Positions 28,449 through 35,600 of a stretch of DNA of 53,150 nt are shown here, piece after piece. The notes below the pieces were generated by a model. That model did no database searches. It was not told the DNA's origin and saw only the letters and a program-made list of their open reading frames with translations. Each line of letters starts with the position of its first letter. The stretch's first letter is position 1. The stretch is from Candidatus Aalborgicola danicus (lineage in GTDB: Bacteria; Pseudomonadota; Gammaproteobacteria; Burkholderiales; Burkholderiaceae_C): NCBI GenBank assembly GCA_016703945.1, contig JADJBC010000027.1:1-53150 (forward strand), in the 5' to 3' direction. The position numbers were made by a program, and so were the translations under genes.

Positions 28449-28676
28449 TCAGTTCAATCGCACGGCGAGCTGATCAACGACTTCAGACCACTCGCAGTCG
28501 CATTCGATGGCCTGCTTCAAGAATTGGGCCTGTGATGCATTCCAGTAGGGGGCGTGGTGCAGAACGATGCCGTGTGGCAATCTGTGATTCTCTACAAACT
28601 GATCAATGTCCTGCGCACCACTGGGCAATCCGAGTTGCAGAAACAGGTTTGCGATATCGTGAGAAATGGTTTCCAT
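28449..28676 (-). CDS. DUF2789 family protein
   Basis: 75 aa, starting METISHDIANLFLQLGLPSG. The sequence HHAPYWNASQAQFLKQAIEC, then EWSEVVDQLAVRLN, is the conserved end of DUF2789 proteins, small cytoplasmic proteins of unknown function in Beta- and Gammaproteobacteria. Length is typical. It ends right before the UmuC fragment. Confidence 0.85.
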   Translation of the reverse strand: METISHDIANLFLQLGLPSGAQDIDQFVENHRLPHGIVLHHAPYWNASQAQFLKQAIECDCEWSEVVDQLAVRLN

Positions 28677-28823
28677 AGGGGCTTTCCATGAAGAAGTTCC
28701 AGGCTCATGCTGCCATCACAGTAAATGGCTTGTTGCTAGCGTGGTGATTGCAAAACAAATCTTGCGACAATATGCTGCTCGCACAACATCAGCGCGGGTT
28801 CAATAAAACAGGAAATCAACACC

Positions 28824-29129
28824 ATGGCAACTGCAAAAAAACCAGCAGCAAAGGCTGCTGCAACTCCAACCGTCAAGACTGCCGCCAAGGCAGCAAAACC
28901 TGCGGTCAAAGCCGCTGCGAAGCCAGCAGCCAAAGCTGCTACTAAAAAGGCTCCAGTCTCCAAGGCGGCCAAAGCCATCGCCAAGATCAGCGCAAGCATT
29001 GCCAAGCTGACTGAACGCAAAGACAAACTCGGCGCAGAGATCAAAGCCCTGCGCGACCAGCGCGCCGCGCTCAAAGCTGCTCCAGTAGCAGTTGCCGCTC
29101 CCGCTGCAAAGAAGGCTGCCAAGAAGTAA
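28824..29129 (+). CDS. Lys/Ala-rich histone H1-like nucleoid protein
   Basis: 101 aa, almost entirely Ala, Lys and Pro in KAAAKPA-like repeats (residues 5-50), then a predicted coiled coil (AKISASIAKLTERKDKLGAE, IKALRDQRAALK) and a basic tail AAKKAAKK. This composition is that of bacterial histone H1-like DNA-compacting proteins of Burkholderiales. It probably binds DNA without sequence preference. A strong terminator follows 29 bases after the stop. Confidence 0.78.
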   Translation: MATAKKPAAKAAATPTVKTAAKAAKPAVKAAAKPAAKAATKKAPVSKAAKAIAKISASIAKLTERKDKLGAEIKALRDQRAALKAAPVAVAAPAAKKAAKK

Positions 29130-29157
29130 TCACTTCTAGCGACTCAGTCGCGCATGC

Positions 29158-29190
29158 AAAAGAGGCCCTCATGGGCCTCTTTTTGTTTTG
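29158..29190 (+). terminator. Rho-independent terminator of the H1-like gene
   Basis: A hairpin with stem AAGAGGCCC/GGGCCTCTT and a four-base loop (TCAT) is followed by a T run (TTTTTGTTTTG). It fits an intrinsic terminator for the plus-strand gene ending at 29129. Confidence 0.85.
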
Positions 29191-29230
29191 TTTTTGTGCT
29201 GCTTGCATACGCAACGATTTCAGAAACGCA

Positions 29231-29268
29231 AAAAACTAAAAGGGCGCCAGGTTACCCCAGCGCCCCCA
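29231..29268 (-). terminator. Rho-independent terminator of the small exported protein gene
   Basis: On the minus strand GGGCGC and GCGCCC (29260-29265 and 29242-29247) pair around a short loop and are followed by TTTTAGTTTTTT. It ends the transcript of the minus-strand gene whose stop is at 29293. Confidence 0.7.
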
Positions 29269-29292
29269 AACCGACCAACAGTTTGAAACCGA

Positions 29293-29529
29293 TTACTTGG
29301 TCACCGCTTCCGCAGCTGGCTTGGCAGCAGCCTTCTTCGCATGGGCGTGCTTGACCTTCTTGGCCACTGGCTTGGCCTCCGGTGTAGCAGTAGCCGGTGT
29401 GGCCACAGCGGTCACGGCAGCCGTTGTGACAGGTGCTGACTTGGAAGTGGTTGCAGGAGCCTGCGCAAAGGACGCAACAGCAACGCCGCTCAACAAGGTA
29501 GCAGCAATAAGGGTCTTGATATTCAACAT
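29293..29529 (-). CDS. Small exported Ala/Lys-rich protein, 78 aa
   Basis: The start MLNIKTLIAATLLSGVAVAS, then FAQA, is a signal peptide with a likely cleavage site after AQA. The mature protein is low-complexity (Ala, Thr, Val, then KPVAKKVKHAHAKKAAAKPA). It faces the H1-like gene across two terminators and resembles it in composition, though it is exported. No domain is recognised. Confidence 0.6.
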   Translation of the reverse strand: MLNIKTLIAATLLSGVAVASFAQAPATTSKSAPVTTAAVTAVATPATATPEAKPVAKKVKHAHAKKAAAKPAAEAVTK

Positions 29530-29613
29530 GGTTAACTCTCACTCATCATTGACAGTCGCATAAGCTCCGACCATCTCGAGCGACCCGGCGTTGTCTGCCG
29601 GGCTTGTAACCAC

Positions 29614-29638
29614 AACGCCAGGGTTTCTCCTGGCGTTG
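29614..29638. repeat. Inverted repeat downstream of an uncharacterised small gene
   Basis: AACGCCAGG and CCTGGCGTT pair around GTTTCT on the plus strand. There is no long T run on either side, so a terminator role is doubtful; it might stop or stabilise the minus-strand transcript of the gene ending at 29656. Another small hairpin (CCCGGC/GCCGGG) lies just to the left. Confidence 0.4.
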
Positions 29639-29655
29639 ACTGCAATTACCTTTGT

Positions 29656-29907
29656 TTACAAGCCATGTTTCCTTGCGCGTTTGGAAGGACATGTCCTTGC
29701 AACACTGCGTTCAACTGGCAGATATACCGCATCCACCTGCTCTTCCACCATCAGGGTGCAGCTCTCCAGATCATGGACAACACGCGACTGAAAAGCCTTC
29801 TGCATCGAAGCCGTTGCAATGAGTTGGGCGGTGGCCTGGTCGCGCGCAGCGGCTATCCAGGATTGAAACGCGTTGTCAAACAGTGGGTTGGGCATCATGT
29901 AGAACAC
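29656..29907 (-). CDS. Hypothetical protein, 83 aa
   Basis: GTG at 29907 has AAAGGAG 5-11 bases upstream and gives FYMMPNPLFDNAFQSWIAAA, then RDQATAQLIATASMQKAFQS. The product is helical and polar with a basic C-terminal tail (SKRARKHGL). No family is recognised. The length, binding site and helix pattern argue that it is real, but the evidence is thin. Confidence 0.4.
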   Translation of the reverse strand: MFYMMPNPLFDNAFQSWIAAARDQATAQLIATASMQKAFQSRVVHDLESCTLMVEEQVDAVYLPVERSVARTCPSKRARKHGL

Positions 29908-30153
29908 GGTGACTCCTTTGAGAGTTAACTGCTGCAAATCCGAAGGACTTGCCTATAAGAGTTATCGACTCAAACAGTGCTCATGCATGTCCCGATAAAA
30001 CAGTCAAAAGAGGCCTTACTTAGCCCCTTGTCATTGGCGCTGAAGGTTTGAAAGTCCATTGACACAAAATTGGACATCCTCCTCTCTGGTACATGACGGT
30101 TCGTGTCTTATGAGTGGTCTATTCAGTGGCGTGCCTCATAGGCATGCAAGACC

Positions 30154-30639
30154 CTACTGACTGTGCTGCGACTGAGTCACTTCAATGGGTTGTGTGACAA
30201 CTGCAGGGAGATAGATCTCGGAGAACTCACGAGGCATGCGCCTTGGTCGTCCGGATCCGATTTCAATGCAAACGAGATCCCAATGTCCGCGCAGCACTGT
30301 CAGTCCGTCACTGTTTCGAATCAACTGAAACCGGCGCTCCATCGTCAATTTGCCGTCACTGCCGGTAAGCCAGGTCGCCAAAGTGAGTGGCTCACTTATC
30401 TGCGTTGGGAGCAAGTAGTCATATTCACCGCGTCGTATGGCCATGGCACGGTCGAGTTGGTGGTAGTTGACCAAACTCAAACCCAGGGACTCCGAATGGG
30501 CCCAGCCAATCATTTCACACCACTGCACGTAAACCGCATTGTTGGTGTGATTCAGACCGTCGATGTCCTGTATGCCTGGAACGCAGGGCAGGATGAAAGG
30601 GTGTGGGTAGTCCCAATTGAGTAGATTGGTTTCGGCCAT
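30154..30639 (-). CDS. Acyl-CoA thioesterase, 4-hydroxybenzoyl-CoA thioesterase-like hotdog fold
   Basis: 161 aa. DIDGLNHTNNAVYVQWCEMI is the hotdog active-site region (D-x2-G-x-N/H-x-N-N-x2-Y-x2-W). YDYLLPTQISEPLTLATWL and GHWDLVCIEIGSGRPRRMP follow as in the family. It should hydrolyse an acyl-CoA in the cytoplasm; the substrate cannot be told. Length is typical. It lies alone between longer non-coding stretches. Confidence 0.8.
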   Translation of the reverse strand: MAETNLLNWDYPHPFILPCVPGIQDIDGLNHTNNAVYVQWCEMIGWAHSESLGLSLVNYHQLDRAMAIRRGEYDYLLPTQISEPLTLATWLTGSDGKLTMERRFQLIRNSDGLTVLRGHWDLVCIEIGSGRPRRMPREFSEIYLPAVVTQPIEVTQSQHSQ

Positions 30640-30883
30640 ATTCGTATTGACTTGTTCTTGTTTGAGGTTACTACTTCGACCATAAGCAATCCGATGGGCG
30701 ATACTTCAGGACATATCGTTGATTTGAATGTTTTTTTGCCGTGATGATGTCCTTGATTGGAGCCCACTATTACATGCTTGGACCCAGAGCTATTTACTCA
30801 TTTGGTTCTGGTGCCTCTGGGACAGTTGCCCTTTCGGGTCGCTCGAAAGTCGTGCGCTGTAGAAACAGTCGCGCAGGAATGAT

Positions 30884-31333
30884 ATGAAAGTACTGGACCT
30901 TCAGTGCGCCAACAAGCATGTGTTTGAAGGATGGTTTTCATCTGAAGCCGATTTTCAGGACCAACAAGGAATGGGTCAGGTCGAGTGCCCGGTTTGCGGT
31001 AACGCCACTGTGGTCAAGATGATCAGCGCACCCAGATTGAACTTTGGCAGCGAGCGTGAAGCGGTTCAGCCCTCGCCAGAAGTTGCATCTTCTGTTGTGA
31101 CAACCCAGTCATTGCAAGCGGCATGGACCGCAGTGGCTCAACTCGTTGTGGCCAATACCGATGATGTAGGCGATCAATTTGCCGAGGAAGCCCGAAAAAT
31201 TCATTACGGCGAGGCCGAAGAACGTGGCATTCGTGGCAAGGCCTCCCGTGCCGAAACTGAGTCCTTGATTGAAGAAGGTATTGCCGTCATGCCGTTGGTA
31301 TTGCCTGAATTTCTCAAAAGACCGTTGCAGTAA
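30884..31333 (+). CDS. DUF1178 family protein
   Basis: 149 aa. The N-terminus has two Cys-rich motifs (CANKHVFEGWFSSEADFQDQ, then ECPVCGNATVVKMISAP), probably a zinc ribbon. The C-terminal half (AEEARKIHYGEAEERGIRGK, ASRAETESLIEEGIAVMPLV) is the DUF1178 signature. Widespread in Alpha- and Betaproteobacteria, function unknown. It is complete. Confidence 0.85.
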   Translation: MKVLDLQCANKHVFEGWFSSEADFQDQQGMGQVECPVCGNATVVKMISAPRLNFGSEREAVQPSPEVASSVVTTQSLQAAWTAVAQLVVANTDDVGDQFAEEARKIHYGEAEERGIRGKASRAETESLIEEGIAVMPLVLPEFLKRPLQ

Positions 31334-31370
31334 GTCACCATGTGACCGGCCATCGTCGGCACGACAAACT

Positions 31371-31670
31371 CTAGATCGTTGGCATGTTTGTTTCTTCCGC
31401 GTCAGCGGGTGAATCTCTTTTGGCCAAGACGTATTCGGAATGGGTCCCGGTAAGAAGTTGGAACATGGCGAAGATCGGTCCCGGCATATTGCGAGGGTCA
31501 CTTGTGCTCTCCAGCGCCTGCCAGGTTCTGGACTGCAGCCCTCCCCTGCTCCCCGTCTGGACGGGGTAGCCCATCAGTGCGGCAGCATCCACCTGACTCA
31601 ATCCAGTTTTGAAGCGTGCCGTCTTTAGCTCTTCGCCACTTGGGCTTGGCAATTCAATGCGCATGATCAT
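31371..31670 (-). CDS. Helix-turn-helix DNA-binding protein, 99 aa
   Basis: LKTARFKTGLSQVDAAALMG is an Xre-like helix-turn-helix; SRTWQALESTSDPRNMPGPI, then FAMFQLLTGTHSEY, fits small plasmid and phage regulators. A short extra stretch (YPVQTGSRGGLQ) sits between the two motifs. It lies just upstream of the large integrase gene on the same strand and could regulate it. Confidence 0.55.
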   Translation of the reverse strand: MIMRIELPSPSGEELKTARFKTGLSQVDAAALMGYPVQTGSRGGLQSRTWQALESTSDPRNMPGPIFAMFQLLTGTHSEYVLAKRDSPADAEETNMPTI

Positions 31671-31780
31671 TTCTCAACGTATGAAGGGGTCGCTCAACAG
31701 CGAGGCGTTGTTAAGAGTTTTGATGATCTCAGAAAAGTTCACGCTTCAATCCCCCATGATTGTTTGTCTCTCTTATTAAT

Positions 31781-33865
31781 CTACGCAGCGACCCTGCGCT
31801 TCATCGCTCTGACCGCCTTTATCTTTCTGGCCAGTTCCTGCGTCGAATAAATGGACGTCGTATCAATGCTGGCATGCCCGGCCAACTCGCTGGCCACCTC
31901 AATCGGTACCCCATCCACCAACGCCTGACGCACGAAGGTGTGGCGCATCCAATGTGTACTGGCCTTCTCAAACCGTTTTTCGTCCAGTCCTGCCTGGGAT
32001 GCCGATTTGGCCGCGTGTTTGAAGAATCGCTTGAGCACGGCATAGATGCCAGACGCCGACAAGGCTGACCCAGCTAACTCGGTTCTGGCGATCGTGACGA
32101 GTTCACCGCCCTCCCCTCGTTTCCACTGCGGTACCGACGCCCCTAGAGTTCGGATCAGCGGCAGGTTGTCTTTGTCAGTCGCGCCCTTGTCCTCTTCCAG
32201 AAACTCGCCGCCATGCAGCGCCAGGAGCTTGACCACATCCGGATTGAGCGGAACTTCGCGTGTCTTGTTGCGTTTTCCGGTGACGGTCAGGATCCAGGTT
32301 TCTGGCAAATCCGGTAGGGCTTCAATACGCAGGTCCTTGTGCCTGGCCTTGGCCAACTCATCCAGGCGAATGCCGGAAGTGACGAGAAGCTCGAGAATGC
32401 ATTTCAGGCGCAGACGTTCCGGACCGACAGGTTGTGCATCCACACAGGTCAGTACGTGGGCCCACTCGGCTTCCGTGAATGAACGGCGGATGTCCATCTT
32501 GGAAGCCGGCAGGTCAAAGCCTTTCATCAGCGAACGCATCGGGTTGGCCACCAGGTAGCCTGCATCAACCAGTCCCCCAAAAAGGGTCTGCAGTATCACC
32601 AGGGCCTGCTTCTGTGAAGCCGCACTGGGTTGGCTACGGAAGGCTCTCCAACCCGGATCGGTGCGTTTGAGCGGAACACGCTGCATCCAGGTGGCTGGTA
32701 CCGCCTGCAGGAATTCCCGGTACTTCTGGCAATCGGGTGAGTTCACGCTGGACAGGGGTTTCTTGAGCTCCTGTGCGCACCACAGCAGAAAGCGCTCAGC
32801 CTCCTTGCGGTAGCTGCGCTGGGTGGACGGCTTCTCGTTGTACCGGGACAGCCAGGCGCTCACCGCTTCCAGGTCATTCTTGGCACCCAGGGTATTGGCC
32901 ATGTGGGATCTGAAATCCCCCTGCCCTCCTGCCAATGCCGGTGTGGCTTGCATATGTTGCATGGCACTGGCCATCAGCGTTCCGGCTCCAAACTGGCGCA
33001 CCGCGAGCGAATCCTGTCCCACCGTTGGCAGCAAGGAACCTACGCGCAACTCGCGTTTGGACTTGGGTTCATGCACGCTGGCCGACACCAAAAGGTTCAA
33101 GCGGTCCTGCTCCAGGATCAGCCAGTGCACGACTTGCTTTGCGCGCTGGGCACCAAATCCCTTGATCGTGGAATACCAGCGGTGGCCATACACGTTGATG
33201 AAACGCACCAGGTCACCCAGAGTGATGATGCCCATATTGCGCAGGCATTTCACAACCGGTCGGGCAAACCAGGATTCCAGTCGGTCGGTGGCGGTGGGCA
33301 GAACTGAGAGCACGGTTTCCAGGTAGTTGAGTGCCCTCACCCGCTCAGCCACCGGGTCCTTGAATTCCGAGCCCGCCTCGATGGCGTCCACGTTGTCCAG
33401 ACCGAACGCTGCCTTGTACTCGGCCAGCAACTCGGCCTCGCTCCAACCATCGGGGTCCATGCCTTCGGATGTGATCCACTCGTCCAGACTGGGAAGTGTT
33501 ACTGCCTTGGGTGGTGCCGCATCGCTGCGTAGCAAGTCCAGCAAATGGGTGATTTTGGAATGCGAAGCAAGGGTCGCATCGTGTTGGCGCCCCGCTTCGA
33601 TGATGCGCTTCAGGAGTGCTTCCCGGCGGTTCTGTACGTAGCGCAGGTCGGTGGTGGATTCCGACCAGGCCAGGTAGCGATCAAAGGACTCGGCCAGGTC
33701 CAGGCCCAGAAGACTGGAGCGCACGAAAGCAAAGTGGTGGATGCCCAATGCGCGGGCGTCTTGGACGACCTGTGCTTTGGATCCTTTGGGGCGGCCGGCT
33801 TTGCGCCGCGTCAAAAGGGTGCCATAAAACAGCGGTGCTCGCATTGCAGGGGACGCAGGGGTCAT
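31781..33865 (-). CDS. Large tyrosine integrase/recombinase, 694 aa
   Basis: The ATG at 33865 (MTPASPAMRAPLFYGTL) is taken over the longer frame. A long N-terminal part precedes a core-binding region (STQRSYRKEAERFLLWCAQE) and the catalytic domain: VTSGIRLDELAKARH (Arg I), TGKRNKTREVPL (Lys hairpin), STHWMRHTFVRQAL (HxxR) and LAGHASIDTTSIYS (His and the nucleophile Tyr). All active-site residues are visible. Proteins of this length and N-terminal extension occur on betaproteobacterial plasmids and islands. It lies just upstream of the TacAT pair on the minus strand. Confidence 0.82.
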   Translation of the reverse strand: MTPASPAMRAPLFYGTLLTRRKAGRPKGSKAQVVQDARALGIHHFAFVRSSLLGLDLAESFDRYLAWSESTTDLRYVQNRREALLKRIIEAGRQHDATLASHSKITHLLDLLRSDAAPPKAVTLPSLDEWITSEGMDPDGWSEAELLAEYKAAFGLDNVDAIEAGSEFKDPVAERVRALNYLETVLSVLPTATDRLESWFARPVVKCLRNMGIITLGDLVRFINVYGHRWYSTIKGFGAQRAKQVVHWLILEQDRLNLLVSASVHEPKSKRELRVGSLLPTVGQDSLAVRQFGAGTLMASAMQHMQATPALAGGQGDFRSHMANTLGAKNDLEAVSAWLSRYNEKPSTQRSYRKEAERFLLWCAQELKKPLSSVNSPDCQKYREFLQAVPATWMQRVPLKRTDPGWRAFRSQPSAASQKQALVILQTLFGGLVDAGYLVANPMRSLMKGFDLPASKMDIRRSFTEAEWAHVLTCVDAQPVGPERLRLKCILELLVTSGIRLDELAKARHKDLRIEALPDLPETWILTVTGKRNKTREVPLNPDVVKLLALHGGEFLEEDKGATDKDNLPLIRTLGASVPQWKRGEGGELVTIARTELAGSALSASGIYAVLKRFFKHAAKSASQAGLDEKRFEKASTHWMRHTFVRQALVDGVPIEVASELAGHASIDTTSIYSTQELARKIKAVRAMKRRVAA

Positions 33866-33885
33866 CGCTGGATCTTCTAAAAGTT

Positions 33886-34401
33886 TCAGGCCGAGCTTGG
33901 CACCATCGCCTTGAGGTCTTTCATGAGCAGGTAGAGATGCAAGGGGTCGGTGACACTGGGTTCGAACTCCCATTGGAGGTACCAGTTTCTGGCTGCTTCA
34001 TCCTTCGCATGCACCAGCAAGGCTCGAATGCCGGCAATATCGGACGCTCTAGCCGTGCGAATCAAAGCGTCCTTGAGCAAGGCACGACCGAGACCCACGC
34101 CCTGGTGCCCGGTGTCAACTGCAAGCCGGGCCAAGAGCATGACTGGCACTGGGTGCTTGGGCATACCCTTGACAACACGGGGCGCTGCAACGCTGGGTTC
34201 CACGCTGCCAACGGCAAGACTGTAGAAACCTACGACGTCCTCGGCACAACATGCGACATAGGTTTGAGCGCTGTTGGCCTTTTGGTTGCCCAAGGCAAAA
34301 CGCTGTAGGTAGATATTCAGGGCAGGCTGGCCACAATCAAAAGCGTCCAAGTGATCGGACGCCGCCAACTTGCGCACGGGCTCGTAAATTCTTGTGATCA
34401 A
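33886..34401 (-). CDS. TacT-like GNAT acetyltransferase toxin
   Basis: 171 aa from a TTG at 34401 that overlaps the antitoxin stop. PVPVMLLARLAVDTGHQGVG, then LGRALLKDALIRTA, is the acetyl-CoA-binding core of the GNAT fold, and ARNWYLQWEFEPSVTDPLHL, then YLLMKDLKAM, is the end typical of TacT toxins, which acetylate aminoacyl-tRNA and stop translation. The antitoxin gene directly precedes it. Confidence 0.82.
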   Translation of the reverse strand: MITRIYEPVRKLAASDHLDAFDCGQPALNIYLQRFALGNQKANSAQTYVACCAEDVVGFYSLAVGSVEPSVAAPRVVKGMPKHPVPVMLLARLAVDTGHQGVGLGRALLKDALIRTARASDIAGIRALLVHAKDEAARNWYLQWEFEPSVTDPLHLYLLMKDLKAMVPSSA

Positions 34402-34676
34402 CCCAGCAACCCCGGCTCGTTGAGCAGTTTCTTCAACTTGGGCTTGGCGCTCACCGGCTGATCCAATGCCGCCTGAAAGGCTTTCCATTGCTGTGGTGAC
34501 AGTTCGAAACGAAGCCGATCGGCCAGCATCTGGTTGGCTGCCACAACAGCCGCATCCAGCATGAACTCGCTGACGTTCTTGTGGGCCGCGCGTGCCGCCT
34601 CCTGTAACAGCTGTTTCACAGGCAGGCTGGCCCGAACGTCGATGCGTTCGGATTTTGATGCAACGGCTGCAGTCAT
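34398..34676 (-). CDS. TacA-like DUF1778 antitoxin
   Basis: 92 aa from the ATG at 34676. SERIDVRASLPVKQLLQEAA and KNVSEFMLDAAVVAANQMLA fit the ribbon-helix-helix DUF1778 domain; FELSPQQWKAFQAALDQPVS, then KPKLKKLLNEP, is the C-terminal toxin-binding part. The stop overlaps the toxin's start codon, so translation is coupled. It would bind the toxin and repress its own promoter. Confidence 0.85.
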   Translation of the reverse strand: MTAAVASKSERIDVRASLPVKQLLQEAARAAHKNVSEFMLDAAVVAANQMLADRLRFELSPQQWKAFQAALDQPVSAKPKLKKLLNEPGLLG

Positions 34677-34793
34677 GGCTTCTCTTCTTTTGGATTGGAT
34701 ACTGTAGATCATATCGTCCGGACAACGTACTGACAAGCCTTTTAACAGAATGCACTTGTTGTCCGGCGCAGCCTTGTTGACCTGAGCCCTCGA

Positions 34794-35275
34794 TCACGAC
34801 CACACGCCTCGCGGTGAATGCAGGTCTTTGGCCCAATGGATCACATGTTTCCACAGGAGCTTAGGGTGCGTGTTGCTCGTGCTTGCCACCTCCTCGACTG
34901 CTGCCACGATCAGTGACAGGGGCGCCTCGTCGAGCAAAGTGGCAATGTGAGGCGTGATGCCCTTGGGCAGCGCACCTTCCACCAAAACTGCCACCAGGCT
35001 GCCGGATCGAGCAGCGTCTTGTAACTCACACTGGCGCTCTGACTGACCGACTGCAATGCGTGTGCGTGACCCTTGCGCGTACCTGCATCCAGGTTCAGGC
35101 CCACCAGGTCCAAGAGTGCAATGAGCTTGGCCGCACCCAAGTCCACTAGCGACCCGGTTTCAAGCTGGTTGATGGTCGCGCGCGACAAGCCGCTCATCAA
35201 GGCAAGCCGGGCCTGGGAGAGCCCTAACGCCTGACGCCGTTCATGTACGAGCTGACCAATGTCTGCGAGGTTCAT
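34794..35275 (-). pseudogene. Xre-family transcriptional regulator, frameshifted
   Basis: The first frame starts MNLADIGQLVHERRQALGLS and contains QARLALMSGLSRATINQLE, a helix-turn-helix. From about 34990 similarity continues in another frame (MAVLVEGALPKGITPHIATL, ASTSNTHPKLLWKHVIHWAK). Joined, the protein would have about 160 aa. A single base change near 34985-34995 breaks it. It might still give a truncated DNA-binding protein. Confidence 0.6.
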
Positions 35276-35486
35276 AAATCCTATTGGGCCACATCCACTC
35301 AGAATATGTCAAATATGTTCTACATTTTTGTGGGACGCGATTCCAAGCGTTATTCACCGGCAACCAACGGCTTCACTGGGCGATTCTGGGCAAAATGTCT
35401 GGCACGTTTGTCTACTAAAAAGTGTTCCCAACTGGGTTCACACAAGTCTTTGATTTTCTTGATTTTTCAGAAAAGCGGGCTATAAA

Positions 35487-35509
35487 TTGTGAAAAGTTAT
35501 TTTTCACAA
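35487..35509. promoter_or_regulatory. Perfect 9-bp inverted repeat upstream of tnsB
   Basis: TTGTGAAAA and TTTTCACAA flank GTTAT, 91 bp before the TnsB-like start. It might be an operator of the transposition operon or part of the transposon's left end. Two partial repeats (GTGTTCCCAA near 35422 and ACGTTCCCAA near 35512) lie around it. Confidence 0.45.
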
Positions 35510-35600
35510 TAACGTTCCCAAGGTGGAGTTTTCCATAAAAACGGTCCTGGGTTGAACGAAATCAACCCAGACGGCGGTCCTTCAATGGAGGAACCCTGCC

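Noticed and set aside
28736..29122. Ala-rich open frame opposite the H1-like gene
   Set aside because: It is a by-product of the GCC/GCT/AAG repeats of the real gene, with no binding site.
29581..29640. Two small hairpins, considered as terminators
   Set aside because: No T run follows on either strand; only the inverted repeat itself is reported.
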